DNA from: Tribonema minus
Lineage: Eukaryota > Sar > Xanthophyceae > Tribonematales > Tribonemataceae
DNA length: 64,000 bases
Assembly: GCA_017506865.1 (NCBI GenBank)
Contig: JAFCMP010000046.1
Location: forward strand, 558,001-622,000
Direction of reading: 5' to 3'
Shown: in pieces, positions 37,702 through 49,600 of the stretch
How the letters are laid out: each line of letters begins with the position of its first letter
Numbering within the stretch: position 1 is the first letter of the stretch
Made by a program: the position numbers and the translations under genes
Notes under the pieces: model-generated
The model's database searches: none
What the model was told of the DNA's origin: nothing
Seen by the model: only the letters and a program-made list of their open reading frames with translations

Positions 37702-38711
37702 GGCGCTTGCACTGCTAGCGATGCTCTGCACCGCCTCCCCACCTTAGTACAGCGTTGTGTGGCAGCGACTGTCGCCGCCAAGCTGCGATCCTGTCGCCAC
37801 CAATCCGCTAGTGTCTCGCTGCTGTTGCTGCGTGCGTCAGCACTGCGCTCAAGCGCGCTGTCACTCCTTACTGAGAGCTGGTCTACTGCCAGCCTCAAGA
37901 CTCGGAATCCGCACAGCAACTGCTTTCGTTGCTTGGTTGGCGTTGATCCTGGGGGGTGTATGGCTGCGGAACCATGTGCCTCCGCCTGACTGGAATTGTC
38001 CGGAATCTTTTTTTTTCGTGGTCGTTGCCTCTCCATGGTATCCGCATTAGAAGGATATTCCCACGTGCGCACGCGTCCAGGGTGGTTGGTCATGTAGATT
38101 GTGAAGCAGAGGATTGAATTGGCTTCTCTCCTCCATCTAGATGGGGCACTCGCAGGTTACGTTTATGATCTCTTAATGTGGGCAAGGAAGGACCCTCTCC
38201 CCCCCCCCCCCCCCCCCCACTCTCCGTGCGATTGAAAGTGTCAATGTGGTCTCCACCTTGAGTTGTACTTACAGCCCTGGCAATGCTATCTGCATGTCTT
38301 CTCGCCCAGATATCTTATGACTTCTGCTGCGAATGAAAGTTATCAAGCTTTCTCACTTGTGAGTGTGTCCCTGTTGCCTGCTGTTGTCATTGATGAAAGG
38401 CCTGACCTGTACCACTGCTCACTGAGTGCAAAAGCATTTCTGTCAGGCTTCAAGTTGCATGCCATGACGTGACTGCCTTTGTCATGACATTTGGTGCCAG
38501 CTCCTGTCAGAAGCGCAGCGCTGTGAGGGGCATGTGTGTGATTATCGCTTGCGCTTCATGGCGACTGCCCGCGGTCGCAATGTTCAACTCATCGTTGGGA
38601 CTCATCATTGGGACTCAATGACCATGATTCAAAGTTCAACTTCACACCTCTGACTTCAACCTGGGCAGTGTGTTCAAAAAGGCACGTTGGGGAGGAAAGC
38701 GACGTCGGACC
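37702..38711. other. Intergenic with C20 homopolymer
   Basis: Lies between the U-box gene and the SET gene, both on the plus strand. The run of about 20 C residues at 38199-38218 is the longest homopolymer noticed. Just upstream of the SET start, 38632-38645 carries the recurrent AAGTTCAACTTC motif. No gene is seen. Confidence 0.5.
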
Positions 38712-41700
38712 ATGCGAGTTGTATTGTGTACAGCTGCATCGGTTCTTGCAGCCACCCATCTACCATTTGCTGCACCCTTCACGGTGCTACCCCCAAGCCA
38801 CAGGAGCTCTGTTGCGGGAGCATCGCGCAGTGCACGCAGTGCTGCAGCCGCGTCAGCGACAGATGCAGAAGCGTTCAAAGCTTGGCTAGCCAAGGCAGGA
38901 GTGAAGGGTGGTGAGTGTCTGCTCGAAATAGGGCAGTCCTCGCTGGACGGTGGTCGGGGTCTGATGACCACTGCGCCTCTGAAGGCTGGCCAAGCGGCTG
39001 TGACGGTGCCCGCTACGCTCTGCATCACTGCAGACAAGGTGGTCAAGGGGGCCTTGAGCAGTCATCTAAAGGGTTACGACGGCTGCCTGGGAGACACAGG
39101 GCTGATTGCATTGCAACTGCTCTATGAACAGCAGCAGGGCTCCAAGTCGGCCATTGCAGCATGGCTGTCACTGCTGCCAGCCCAAGGCACCCTGGACATG
39201 CCTCTATTTTGGCCAGAGAAGGACCTGGCTGTCGCTGATGGATCAAGCACTCGTGGCTTCAGCGGCCTAAGAGCAGACGTGATAGAAGACCATGCGTGGC
39301 TGGCCCAAAATATGTTCACGACGGCCACATCGCCTATCCCCAAGGACGCCTTCACAGAGGATGCCTTCGTGTGGGCCGTCGGCTGCGTCATCTCCCGCGC
39401 TTTCTTCGTGGACGGGGCGCTTCACCTGGTGCCCCTCATAGACTTTGCCAACCACGGCGACGTCGACGATGACAGCGACAACGCCGACGCCGACGCCGCC
39501 GCACCACTCCCGGAGACAGCAGCACAGGAAGTACAAGCAGAAGGTGACGTGCCATCAGGCGCCGCCGCCAAGGCCTCGTCCATGGTGCGCGGGCTCTTCG
39601 ACAACATCACGCCGATGGTGGACATGGCGGATAACAGCCGCGCGGAGGCGGCGTCGCGCGCGCGTGCGCAGCTGGCGCGCGAGCCCCAGAGCTGCGGACT
39701 GGGGGTGTTTGGGGGGAAGGGCGTGCGGCTGGTGGCGGGGCGCGAGTACAGGCCTGGAGAGGAGGTGAGAGGGCGCTTGCGCAATGCAGGTAGTCTGCGG
39801 CTGCAGGCGATGCAAGGGAGCGCCTGAGCTTCCGATGTGACAACATAGGTGCTGCTGTAGGATGCGAGAACGGTGTACGTTGCACGTGCGCAATTGGCAT
39901 CCCGGTTTGAGGATGCTGTTACAGTCTCATGGCAATGGCAAGGGTAATGTTGCTGTAAGGCTGCTGGGTGCAATTCAAGGAAGTCAGGGGCCAGCGCTCG
40001 AACAGTTTGTGAACTCTTGGCTAGCCACAGTGCATATTTGTTGCCCTTCATCTACTGCTGAAGTTTAATACTCAAGTTCCAGTAACAATGAGCGCATAAA
40101 CTGTGTTTCCTCATGCTTCAGCTGTCAACAGCCACGTTTTCCTGCTTAGAATACAGCATGACTCCCCCTTAGAGTGTTGTAAAGATCCTCTGCTCGATGT
40201 GACATGCACTGGCTCTTGGACCACAAAAGCCATCTTTGTGCACTAGTAGTAGGTGCTGTGCATCAAACTGTTGAACATGGCATGTCTGCTTGGCAGACTT
40301 GACTGCTCAAACCTTGTTGCCCACCTTCTCAATGGGCGTGCACACTTTCAGCAGCAATGCCTGATGGTATGTCTGGCGCACCAGCACAGGACACAGCATA
40401 TCGGAATCAGTCGCTCCCGACATTGGTGCTGCCACATGGGTGTCATATGCTGACTGTATGGACAATAGCATATGCCGGGGTGCCATGAGCACCTGCCACA
40501 CACCTCACCACACGACCCATGCGTGTTGCGCATCTTTCTCTGGTGTTTTAAATGCATGGCTGGCGCAGTTTCTGATCAGCTACGGGCCAAAGGGCGCTGC
40601 CACGTACCTGGAGGAGCACGGTTTCCTGCCAAAAGGCGACGGAGGCGGCGGCGTGGTGGGATCAGAAATAGAACTGGGACTGAAGGCAGAGGCGGAGGAC
40701 AGGTTCAGGGATGACAAGGAGGTGAGCATGACACTTTCACAGAGCATGACACCGTTACGGAACTGTCATACTTTGGAAAGAACACCAAATTCAAGTTGAT
40801 GACACGCACACACTGCTGGAACTCCGCAGAGTGAACTCTGAAGTTCTCTTGTCATTGAAGCAAATCGCAAGCCATGATACACAGCCCGAGCAGTGCCTGA
40901 CACATGGCCCATTGGTACCGCCTGATGGAATCATGTACTAAACGGATTTCAGCTGACAGTCCTGCATTCTTCAAGCAGCATGGTAACATCACCAATTCAT
41001 TAAGCTGAGCCACATGCTTGCCATAAGAGCTCTCAATGATGGCAACAGATTCTCAGGCTGACGGGAAGTGATCAGTGCTCGATAGTATCAGTTGAGCATG
41101 GTCATGTTGCATTCAACCTACATGTAGGCATGTATGTCGACATGTCATGATACCACACACTCAGAACATGCCTCGGCAGGTGCAGGGAGTAGACTCTTCA
41201 ATGCCGGATATGGCAGAAGACACCAAGCTTTTGTTCATGACGCTTTTGTGAATACACCAGTGGTACACAAGCACCTCAATAAGAGGTGGTGACAGAGTTC
41301 AACAAGGCTCGTTGCCTGCACAACATTGGACTCAGTCTCTTGCAAGGTTATGCACCTGTTTTTGCGTGCATTCGACGACCCACCTGCAGGACCCACGGTC
41401 AAGGGCCTCAGGCAGGCACAACCATGGCAAAGGGTGCTGAAGATATTTTGAAAGGGTTCACTGCCTTCTCGTAACTGTAATTCATCCTGTAGAGGCCATT
41501 GTGCCTCAAATCCGACCAAATACGTGGAGCTGCTTCAGTACCGTGCACTTAATGGCAATCATCTGTGGAATTTCAGGAGGTATTGCTTCACCCATGCTCA
41601 TCTCTCTTGTGATCTTGCGCAGCCGACTCACTAAACAGGACCCGCATGCACACAATGCGTGCACCTCAAGACATATTTGTATTCTGTTGCCGCACACGGA

Positions 41701-44700
41701 GATTTCTTGAGAGATGTGCCACCGTTTGCCGCACTGGCCGCATATGCAGGACATTCTGGAGACGCAGGATTTGCCGTTCAACTTGTCATTTGACCTCTAC
41801 CCATCAGGGCTGCCTGACCAGGCCATGGTGCAGTATGCCAGGCTTGTCATGCTGGGGGGCATGGATGCATTCCTGCTGGAGGCAGTGTTCCGAACAGATG
41901 TGAGTGGCACTGATACTATCAGCATTGATATGCGCGTTTCATGTCCACGTATAGACATCACCATTTGTGGGGCAGCAGTGCACAACCGTCCACTCGGGTG
42001 TCTTGCATTTGGTCATTTGCATCAGTAAATGCTGGTGCCTACCGAATATGCTCATATTGTGCGCGCACCAAAGTGCATGGTGGCAATCTGAGAACGCCGC
42101 GTTCGCTGAGGATACACAGTGCGATGACATGTTGGTGATCATTATCACATCAGAAGTACTTTATAGTGCGCTCGATCAATTTACAGCAACTATTGCTGCC
42201 AGCGTGTTGCACATGTATGACGAGGCTAAACTGTAGGCGCGTTTCATTCCTGCTGAGCAGGGCCCGCCTTGCCAGCTCTTTTGGTGATGACCAACGGTCA
42301 TTTGCATCATGTTGCGTTTTGACCGATGATCACGCCCAGCTGCACAACTCAATGAATAGTTTAATGACATATCTTTATGGAACTGTGTGTACCCAACAGC
42401 AAGCTGCAGCACACGTGCAAAGCAACCGTGCGCCATCTCAGCAATGTCACAACAGGTGCATACTGCCACCTGCGCCATATACTACAAGTGACCTGCAGCA
42501 TGCTCGCACACATGTGCATGCTGCAGTACTTGGATTGTTGCACTCATGATGCAACAGACTGTCGTGCCATCATTGACCTGCCGTACACACATGGTTTTCG
42601 CAGATTTGGGGCTTCATGGAGGAACCTGTGAGTGCTGCCAATGAACTGGCGGCAAACAATTACATCATTGGCATCTGCCAGGCTCAGTTGGACTCCTTCA
42701 CGTCAAGTGCAGAAGAGGTGCGTACACGTCCAAACTTGAAGATCCACTTGAAGTTCAAGACACATAATGTGACGGGTGATGCGTATCATGGTAATTGCTG
42801 AATGGCAGCAGGAAAGTCGCTCATACGCACAGCCACTTAACTATCAAGCACCGCAGCACTTCCAGTGATGCAAAGATGTGCAGGGCATTTGGGGTGGTTG
42901 ACGCTGTTGGTGGAACGCACAGCACACACAGCTATGAAAAACTCTCAAGTACCCTTGCACATGAGTTCAAAGACCGGGTCGCTCTGCTCACACTGCATAG
43001 AGCATGAAATTCAAACGCCACCGTCACTCGCGCATGTAGGCACCATAGCTGCTCTATTGCCTCGTGATGCCCCGCTGATATGTGTAGGTCACACGTATTT
43101 TGAAGTGAAAACACAGCGGCCGCAGCTTTGCTCTACTTCGTGTCTCAGAGCAACACGTATGATTGTACACTGCAATGATACTGAGCACTGTAGCTTGCGG
43201 TTACGCACCATTGGCAAATGTCCAGCGTGCATCGCTGGTGCGTGCAATACAGTGTTGGAGCAGCAGCTGCTATTACCTGCCTGCAATCCTTCACAAGCCA
43301 TGATGGGATTGTAGGTCTAGCCTGAAATCCTGGTGACTTCAAATAAGCATGCAAGACATGGCTATTCATGGTGCCGGCGCGATGCTTTTGACTTGGACTG
43401 CGCAGGATGAGAAGTTGTTGGCCAGCGGTGGCGAAGGACTGTCAAAGCGGCACCAGCTGTGCGCGCAGCTGCGCTCAGCGGAGCGTGCCGCACTTCAACA
43501 CACCGTCAACTTCTTCTTGACTGACAACACGGCGCTGGACCGCAAGGAGTACTACCAGGTATGTCCCACTTAAGGACGAGACGACAGCACTTGAGAGTAC
43601 GAATAAACTCCAAAGCCAGACGTCTGTATTGCCATTGCAAATGGTTCAGGCTGTTGTATGAACGCCTCTTGTTTGTGCAACTGGCCCATTGCTGTCTAGG
43701 ATGTCTAGGATGTGACGCCATTCCTTAATGTTAATGTCATTGACATGTGTGTGCATGTCTTGTTTGTGTTGAGCTCCACTTATTGCTAGCTTGAGCCGGC
43801 CCAACACATACGTGCATCAAAGCTAGGGTTGCCGGCAGCGTATAACGTATATATACGTTATATGAATATATACGTTATATATACCGTTGTATCGATTTCA
43901 ATATACGCTTTGGATTATAGTCTAATGCCTGTTTCGCCGCCTAGGCGTGTTTCCGCGAGGTGGAAGCAGCGCAGAGTTGCTGCCGCACGCTCCTGCGCTA
44001 AACGAAGCATTCGAAGGGTCGGTACATCTTGATAACTCAACAGGTGCACGTTCTAGTCAGTGCGAAGTACTCACTTGCCCATTCAATCAGCTGCAGTCGT
44101 GACCTCCCAGCACAAGCCTGGCTTGCCGTTCAACAGCTGCCTCCTCGAAGCATGGTATACGTAGCGAATGTAAGGCTACGATCATCACCAGCTATGTGAA
44201 GCCTCTGCAGCTATCGTGGTGTGTGGGGTGTGTGCTGAGGTCGTGCACGTGACAAGTACTTCCGAGAACTTCAACTTCCGATGTTGAACATTAGCCAAAC
44301 TTTCGCGACAAAGGGAAGCAGCTGGACACACATAGTTATGTAGTCCTGAGGTCGTGCTTGGTAGAGATTACTGTTGAGATGGATCAAATCGGTTGCGCAT
44401 GCACTGCAGCTGACACACCCCTTGATGTTGCAACTGCTGCTGGTGACTGGGTGATGAACCTGAAAGGTATACGTATACCATTTGCATGAGCAACTGCTAA
44501 TGCATGACATGTGCAGCACCACTATTTGTGCGCTATGCATGAAAACAAGCCTAGCAACATATTTACCTAAGGAACTTGTAGCGCATGCACTGGATACCCA
44601 GGTGCATACGAGAATATGCATTTCGTTTCATGTGACATCAAAGTTGAACAACTGGCGATGCTGCAAAATCACATTGTATGCTTGCTTGAGTAGAAGGTGA

Positions 44701-45263
44701 CGGGTGTTGTGGACAGCTGAGAACAGACACTATGAGGCATGAAGAGAAAAAAATTCAATAGGAGTTTGTCTTCAGAGTATGGCTAACTAATATACGCTGG
44801 CATACGCAGTATAGATTATATATACGTTATATATATACGTTATACGCAGTATATGGATTTCTATATACGCTGGGCGGCAACCCTAATCAAAGCACGCTAG
44901 CGCGGAGTGCTTACGTGAACTGATTCATGGATGCAGTCTGTTGTGCTGGCATGCATATTCACATCCCACTTGGACTGCTGCATACCCACCGCTGACGCCG
45001 GTGCATGATGTTTCTTTGTTTGAGGCCCATGCTCTGCTGCACACTGCTCCATAGCCCTCTACACTCACCAACTTGCACAGTCCACAATTTGTTGTTTGTT
45101 GAAGTAACCTCTGCGGTGACTTGCTCGTGCACCCTTGCAGGCGCGGCGCCTGCGTGACCTCAACTTGGACCGCCCGCTGGATGAGAGTGAAATCTTTGAG
45201 CCGGGATCGGCCAGCAACGGCATGCCGCGCGGCCGCGACGCACAGCGAGAACTGGACTGGTGA
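38712..45263 (+). CDS. SET-domain protein methyltransferase, Rubisco LSMT-like, probably plastid-targeted (6 exons, 581 aa)
   Basis: Predicted lysine N-methyltransferase using S-adenosylmethionine. Exons 38712-39764, 40569-40721, 41750-41899, 42604-42717, 43406-43558 and 45141-45263 are all in phase 0. Order: an N-terminal hydrophobic segment (VVLCTAASVLAATHLPFAA) with a Phe just after it, then a Ser/Ala/Arg-rich stretch, suggesting a bipartite plastid presequence; SET core with GGRGLMTTAPLKAGQ, LIDFANH (about 242-248) and, across the first intron, FLISYGPKGAATYLEEHGF, the conserved SYG..(N/A)..LL..YGF block; then a Rubisco-LSMT substrate-binding-like domain (LPFNLSFDL...) ending ALQHTVNFFLTDNTALDRKEYYQ and RRLRDLN. 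An acidic, Ala-rich insert of roughly 60 residues (DVDDDSDNADAD...) splits the SET domain after FANH. The substrate could be Rubisco, aldolase or another plastid protein. The last intron holds a hAT-type MITE. Confidence 0.88.
43824..44885. mobile_element. 1,062-bp non-autonomous hAT-type element
   Basis: It sits in the last intron of the SET gene. The ends are inverted: the left reads TAGGGTTGCCGGCAGCGTAT, and the right, on the other strand, reads TAGGGTTGCCGCCCAGCGTA. It is flanked by an exact 8-bp direct repeat ATCAAAGC (43816-43823 and 44886-44893). An 8-bp duplication and a TAGGGTTGCC start are typical of hAT elements. Both subterminal regions are dense in TATACG/CGTATA palindromes, possible transposase-binding sites. 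No transposase frame is present, so it must have been moved by an enzyme made elsewhere. Confidence 0.85.
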
Positions 45264-46656
45264 TGCTGCTTCTGCTTGTTGCAAGCCCTGGGGTTCAAAG
45301 CGGTCTCAGTCTTGCAGTAGTGCAGGCTCTGTGCGCACTCTAGAGGAACCTGAAGTGACTACCGGGCACTTGGACGGCGATGAAAACGCGCACGTAGGCT
45401 GCTTTTACGCGGTACCGAGTGCACGGATGCCGCACTGGCAGCCGCTAGGCGCAGAGCTGCCGAGGGCAGGTGCAGGCGCTGGAGCACGCCGTGGCACTCC
45501 CATGCTCTGTGCTGCTAGCTGCTATGATCAGCGCCGGCAGGGCTGGCTGGTTGCACATGCTGCCGCTGGCCACACACGTGCCACCGTTGCTTGGCAGACC
45601 CACAGTATGGGTGCATCCACGTCACTGTGGCAAAGTTGGCAGTTGACAAGCCTCGCTGCTGCTTTTAACAGGGCAGGCTCTTATTGAGCGTTGTCGTGTG
45701 CGCGATGGGGGGAACAGAGCAGGTCCTTCACGTGCCTGCATTGCTTGTACAGATTGAGCCATTTAAGGCAGGTTATGATGCCCTCATGCCTTCAGATCAC
45801 ATGCACATACGGGCACGACGATCACAATACCACAAACCGACATATTCATTGAGAATTTACATGGTCCAGTTTGCTCACGTGCAGCCTGGTGTGTCCAGCT
45901 TGCCATTGCCACAGCCTTGTCAAGCCGTACTTGTAAGGTGCAACGCAATCTGTCGTGCCGACTTCCCAGCTAGGAGACAACGCCCAAATCCTTTGGGGGA
46001 CAAGTCAGGCCGCATACCCTGACTTTGCACATCACGAGCTACTATTGTACCTTGCCACCTGTTTGGCGTGATTGTTGCCCCTCATGATCACCACAGAGGA
46101 GGTGAGCTCAGGGGGCCCTCATCAACGCGCAATGCTTTCACCATCGAGAGAGCTCAACATACTGATCTGAACGCATCGCAGTGGCAATATGTTTCACATG
46201 TCAGCATCGCAGACAAGGTCAAGATGTGGTTGCATGCCACTAGGTGGGGCACGGCGCACTGCATTGACAAATAAACTCTCACCAACATGCATCGCACACA
46301 TCGAAGTGCTCCAAGGGACTGCCGCTACAGTCATTGTTATGCTGCTTGACTGCCAGCCGCTGGTCAAGTCTAGGCTGTTGTCCCCTTGCCTGACAGGCCG
46401 CGGTGTTGACCGTTCGTTGCCCATGGATGCAGCATCAACTTGGTAACTTGTTTGATTGACGTACACCTGTACCACCCTGCAGGGGTTGCATCTTGTGATG
46501 CACTTCCCCCCCAGCCTTGAGCAGTGAAGCGGGTTGGCAGAGGGAGGGCTCCATACAGCAGGATGAACATGTTTTGACTGCACATTACTCAAGAATACTG
46601 AATATAAAGTGCTTCAACGACCACTCATGTGTTTCGGAGGTGAACCAGGTGGCACG
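45264..46656. other. Intergenic between convergent SET and SLC44 3' ends
   Basis: This includes the two 3' untranslated regions. The frame continuing past the SET stop and other short frames lack protein-like features. I see no repeat or RNA gene. Confidence 0.45.
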
Positions 46657-49600
46657 CTACGGCATGACATGTCCGTTGTCCAAATCCACTGCTGGCTGCA
46701 CCTCGATTGCCTTGCGCCCCTGCTGCTTGGAGTTCTTGCTCATGCTGTTGACCGCGGTGGCCAGCCCTGACTCCGCGAATCTGCAGCAGCGCATCGTCAT
46801 CAGCAGAATGGAGGTCAGCTGCTGCATACGTGTGCTACATACCCGGTCTGACTTGCACACTTGCGGTATGATCATGATGCACACACGTGATAAGCACAAA
46901 ATGCAGATGCAGATGGACGTGTTTGTCGAGGCAGGACCACCTCTGATTCCTGGCCAGTGCTCAAAGCGGTGTGTGCTGCCGGACTGTACCTTGCGCGTGA
47001 TGTGTCATGTTCTTGCAAGCCTTCAATCATAATTAACCCATGAATGGTCGCTACCGCTGCGAAACGATGTCCGTCAGCTTGGTCTTTGCGAGCAGCACGA
47101 AGTCGCAATGTGCTTGCCCAATCACACACTTCAGAAAACCAAGAGGAACAACAACAACAACAAGAAGCACGCTTGTTATCTCACTCTCACCTTTCGCCTG
47201 GTTCAAACATCTCCTCGTCTGCAATGAAGCACTGCAGGATGGTGCTGATGGCCATTCCAAACACTTGCGTGAACATGTGTGCGACGATGAAGGCGATGAT
47301 CCCCACTATGATGGTGGGCCCAATGAGCCCGTGCATTTTGTCGGCCATGAGCTCTTGCGCTGCTAGGTAGTACGCAAGCGCTGAGGCCAGGGGCACCAAT
47401 ATGAGGCCCAGGATGGCCACCAGCTCTGATACCATGCCTGCAGCAGGAGGAGCAGTGCGCGGGGGTAAGGGAGGGAGCAACAAGCTGCTGATATATCTGA
47501 GAGCATGACACGCTTGTACCTTGTAGTGTAACGCCGATGAACATACGATGCAAGTGCCAGTTTGCAGTTACTGTGGTTGAATAAACGTATATGACTTGCC
47601 AGGCTAACCTGCACACCATTACTAAATCTGTTCATTGGGCTTGCGACATGATTATGTCTCGTAGCACAACATGCTTGTGTCATTGGGTCGCTAGATGTTT
47701 TTGTGCACGTTGTTGGATGACATATTTTGAGCTTCACACTTCTCAATAGTTGACATTAATCAATGGCAAACACACCGCTCCACAGGCGGTGGGAGCGTCT
47801 TCCATACCAACTTGTATCAGTTCGGTTCACCAGGCATCAGTGTGTACTGCTGGCATACGTTTCATGAAGGAGATCTAAGGTGCTCGTGGTACGGAGTTTA
47901 CTCTGCATTATGGCGTGCCTGCCATGTGCGTTGTGGATGCCTTGACAGTTTAAGAGTATCGGGACAAATGTACAGGTGCACAACAGCTTATGTGGTGGAT
48001 CAAACAGCACAGAAACGACATAACTTCGCGGCGGCGCTTGACAAGCGGTCAGTCTGGTGTGCTGCATTCACTCACCAACAGCCGCGACCCGCAGTATGTT
48101 GCGCGCAATGAGGAAGAAGGCCTTGCGCGCAGCCTTGCAGAAGCTGTAGCCGAATATGGCCGTCTGGATGTAGGCGTTCTTGTTGAGGAACTTCATGCAC
48201 TTCTCCAGGCACCACATGCAGCACTGTATGCAGCAGAGCAGCGCAGAGAGGAGCTTGTTGTGGCTGTCCTTGGCCTTTTTCTGGAGGTATGCGATGACGG
48301 TGCGGATGGTCTTGATTATGGCTATGACCAGTGACCCAAATGCTGCCGTTCCTGTGAAAGTCAGTGAATGGGCAGAGAGCGAGAGGGGGAGCTCTGTGTC
48401 AGAAACATGCCCAATGACAGCAGCTGGCAGTGCAACTGCAGCTGTGGTTGCTGGCGTCTGTGCTAGCAATGCATTTTATAGGCACAAAGTCGACAAAGCA
48501 ATGAATGTGGTCATTTTGCCTACTTCGAAATGCTGTGATCAGGCCTAACACTCTTAGGTTGAAACATACCAGAGTACCTGAACCCCTTGACATGCGCGTT
48601 GAGAAGTCGCCCTCACATCGGCACATTGTTCTACTCTGCAGACCTAATTGAGCCTTGATGTTGGCGCAGCATTGCTCATTGCTAGAAAGCCACTATGCCA
48701 TATGTCAGGTACAAGACATACTACCTCAAGACTTCATCAAAACTTCATCAGACGGCAGCAGTAACAGCAGTACTGTACAGACTGCAGCAGGCTCACCTGC
48801 GTGATAGTACAGCGTGCTGCCAATGGACCTCAGCACGGTGCGGCTCCCGATGCTCCCCTTCTCCCTGGTGAAGTACCACGTGGCAACGCTCATTGCCACC
48901 ACTATCTGACCCAGCGCCAGTATGTACTCTGAGGTCCAGAAATAGCAGAAGATGAGGTACAGTCCCGCGTACCGATCGTTGTCAGAGTAGGAGAAGGCCT
49001 TGACGGTAGCGCCACTGGGTGTCTCCACAGGTGTTATGGTGCCTGAACTGGCCAGGTAGACCACGTAGATGGCCCACGGGACCAGGAAAATCAGAAGCCC
49101 CAGCGTCTGCGAGCAGGGTGGTCCAAGACGATCATGTGCTGGTGAGCTGAAAATACATGCACGCCAGGAATGCACCTCTGTGGAGAATCTTTGATGGTCG
49201 ATGAATGCCATACTTGAAATTTGGAGCATACAATAAGTACTTCATGTTGAAGTATGCTGACTACACACCTTCTGAAAAATACAATACAGTACACTCTGCA
49301 GAAGTTCTCATAATCCATATCCACAACTTCAAGGCCCACTGCCAAATGGACTGCCAGTTCGGAGCATTGTATCGTGTTCAACATCGGGTACTCTGATGGA
49401 AGTGTGTGCTCCACAATTGAAGGTTCAAATCATGACGCGTAGCCTTGACCGTTCTCCAGTGGCACAGCTTTCAGCTGTCACAGAAGCATGCATCAAGGTC
49501 ACACCAGCAAGAAAAGGGATTGGACTTGCTTGATTATTGCCACATACATGATCTGTGAAAAGCAGGAACTATCTGATCTTCTATATGGTGAAGTATATAA

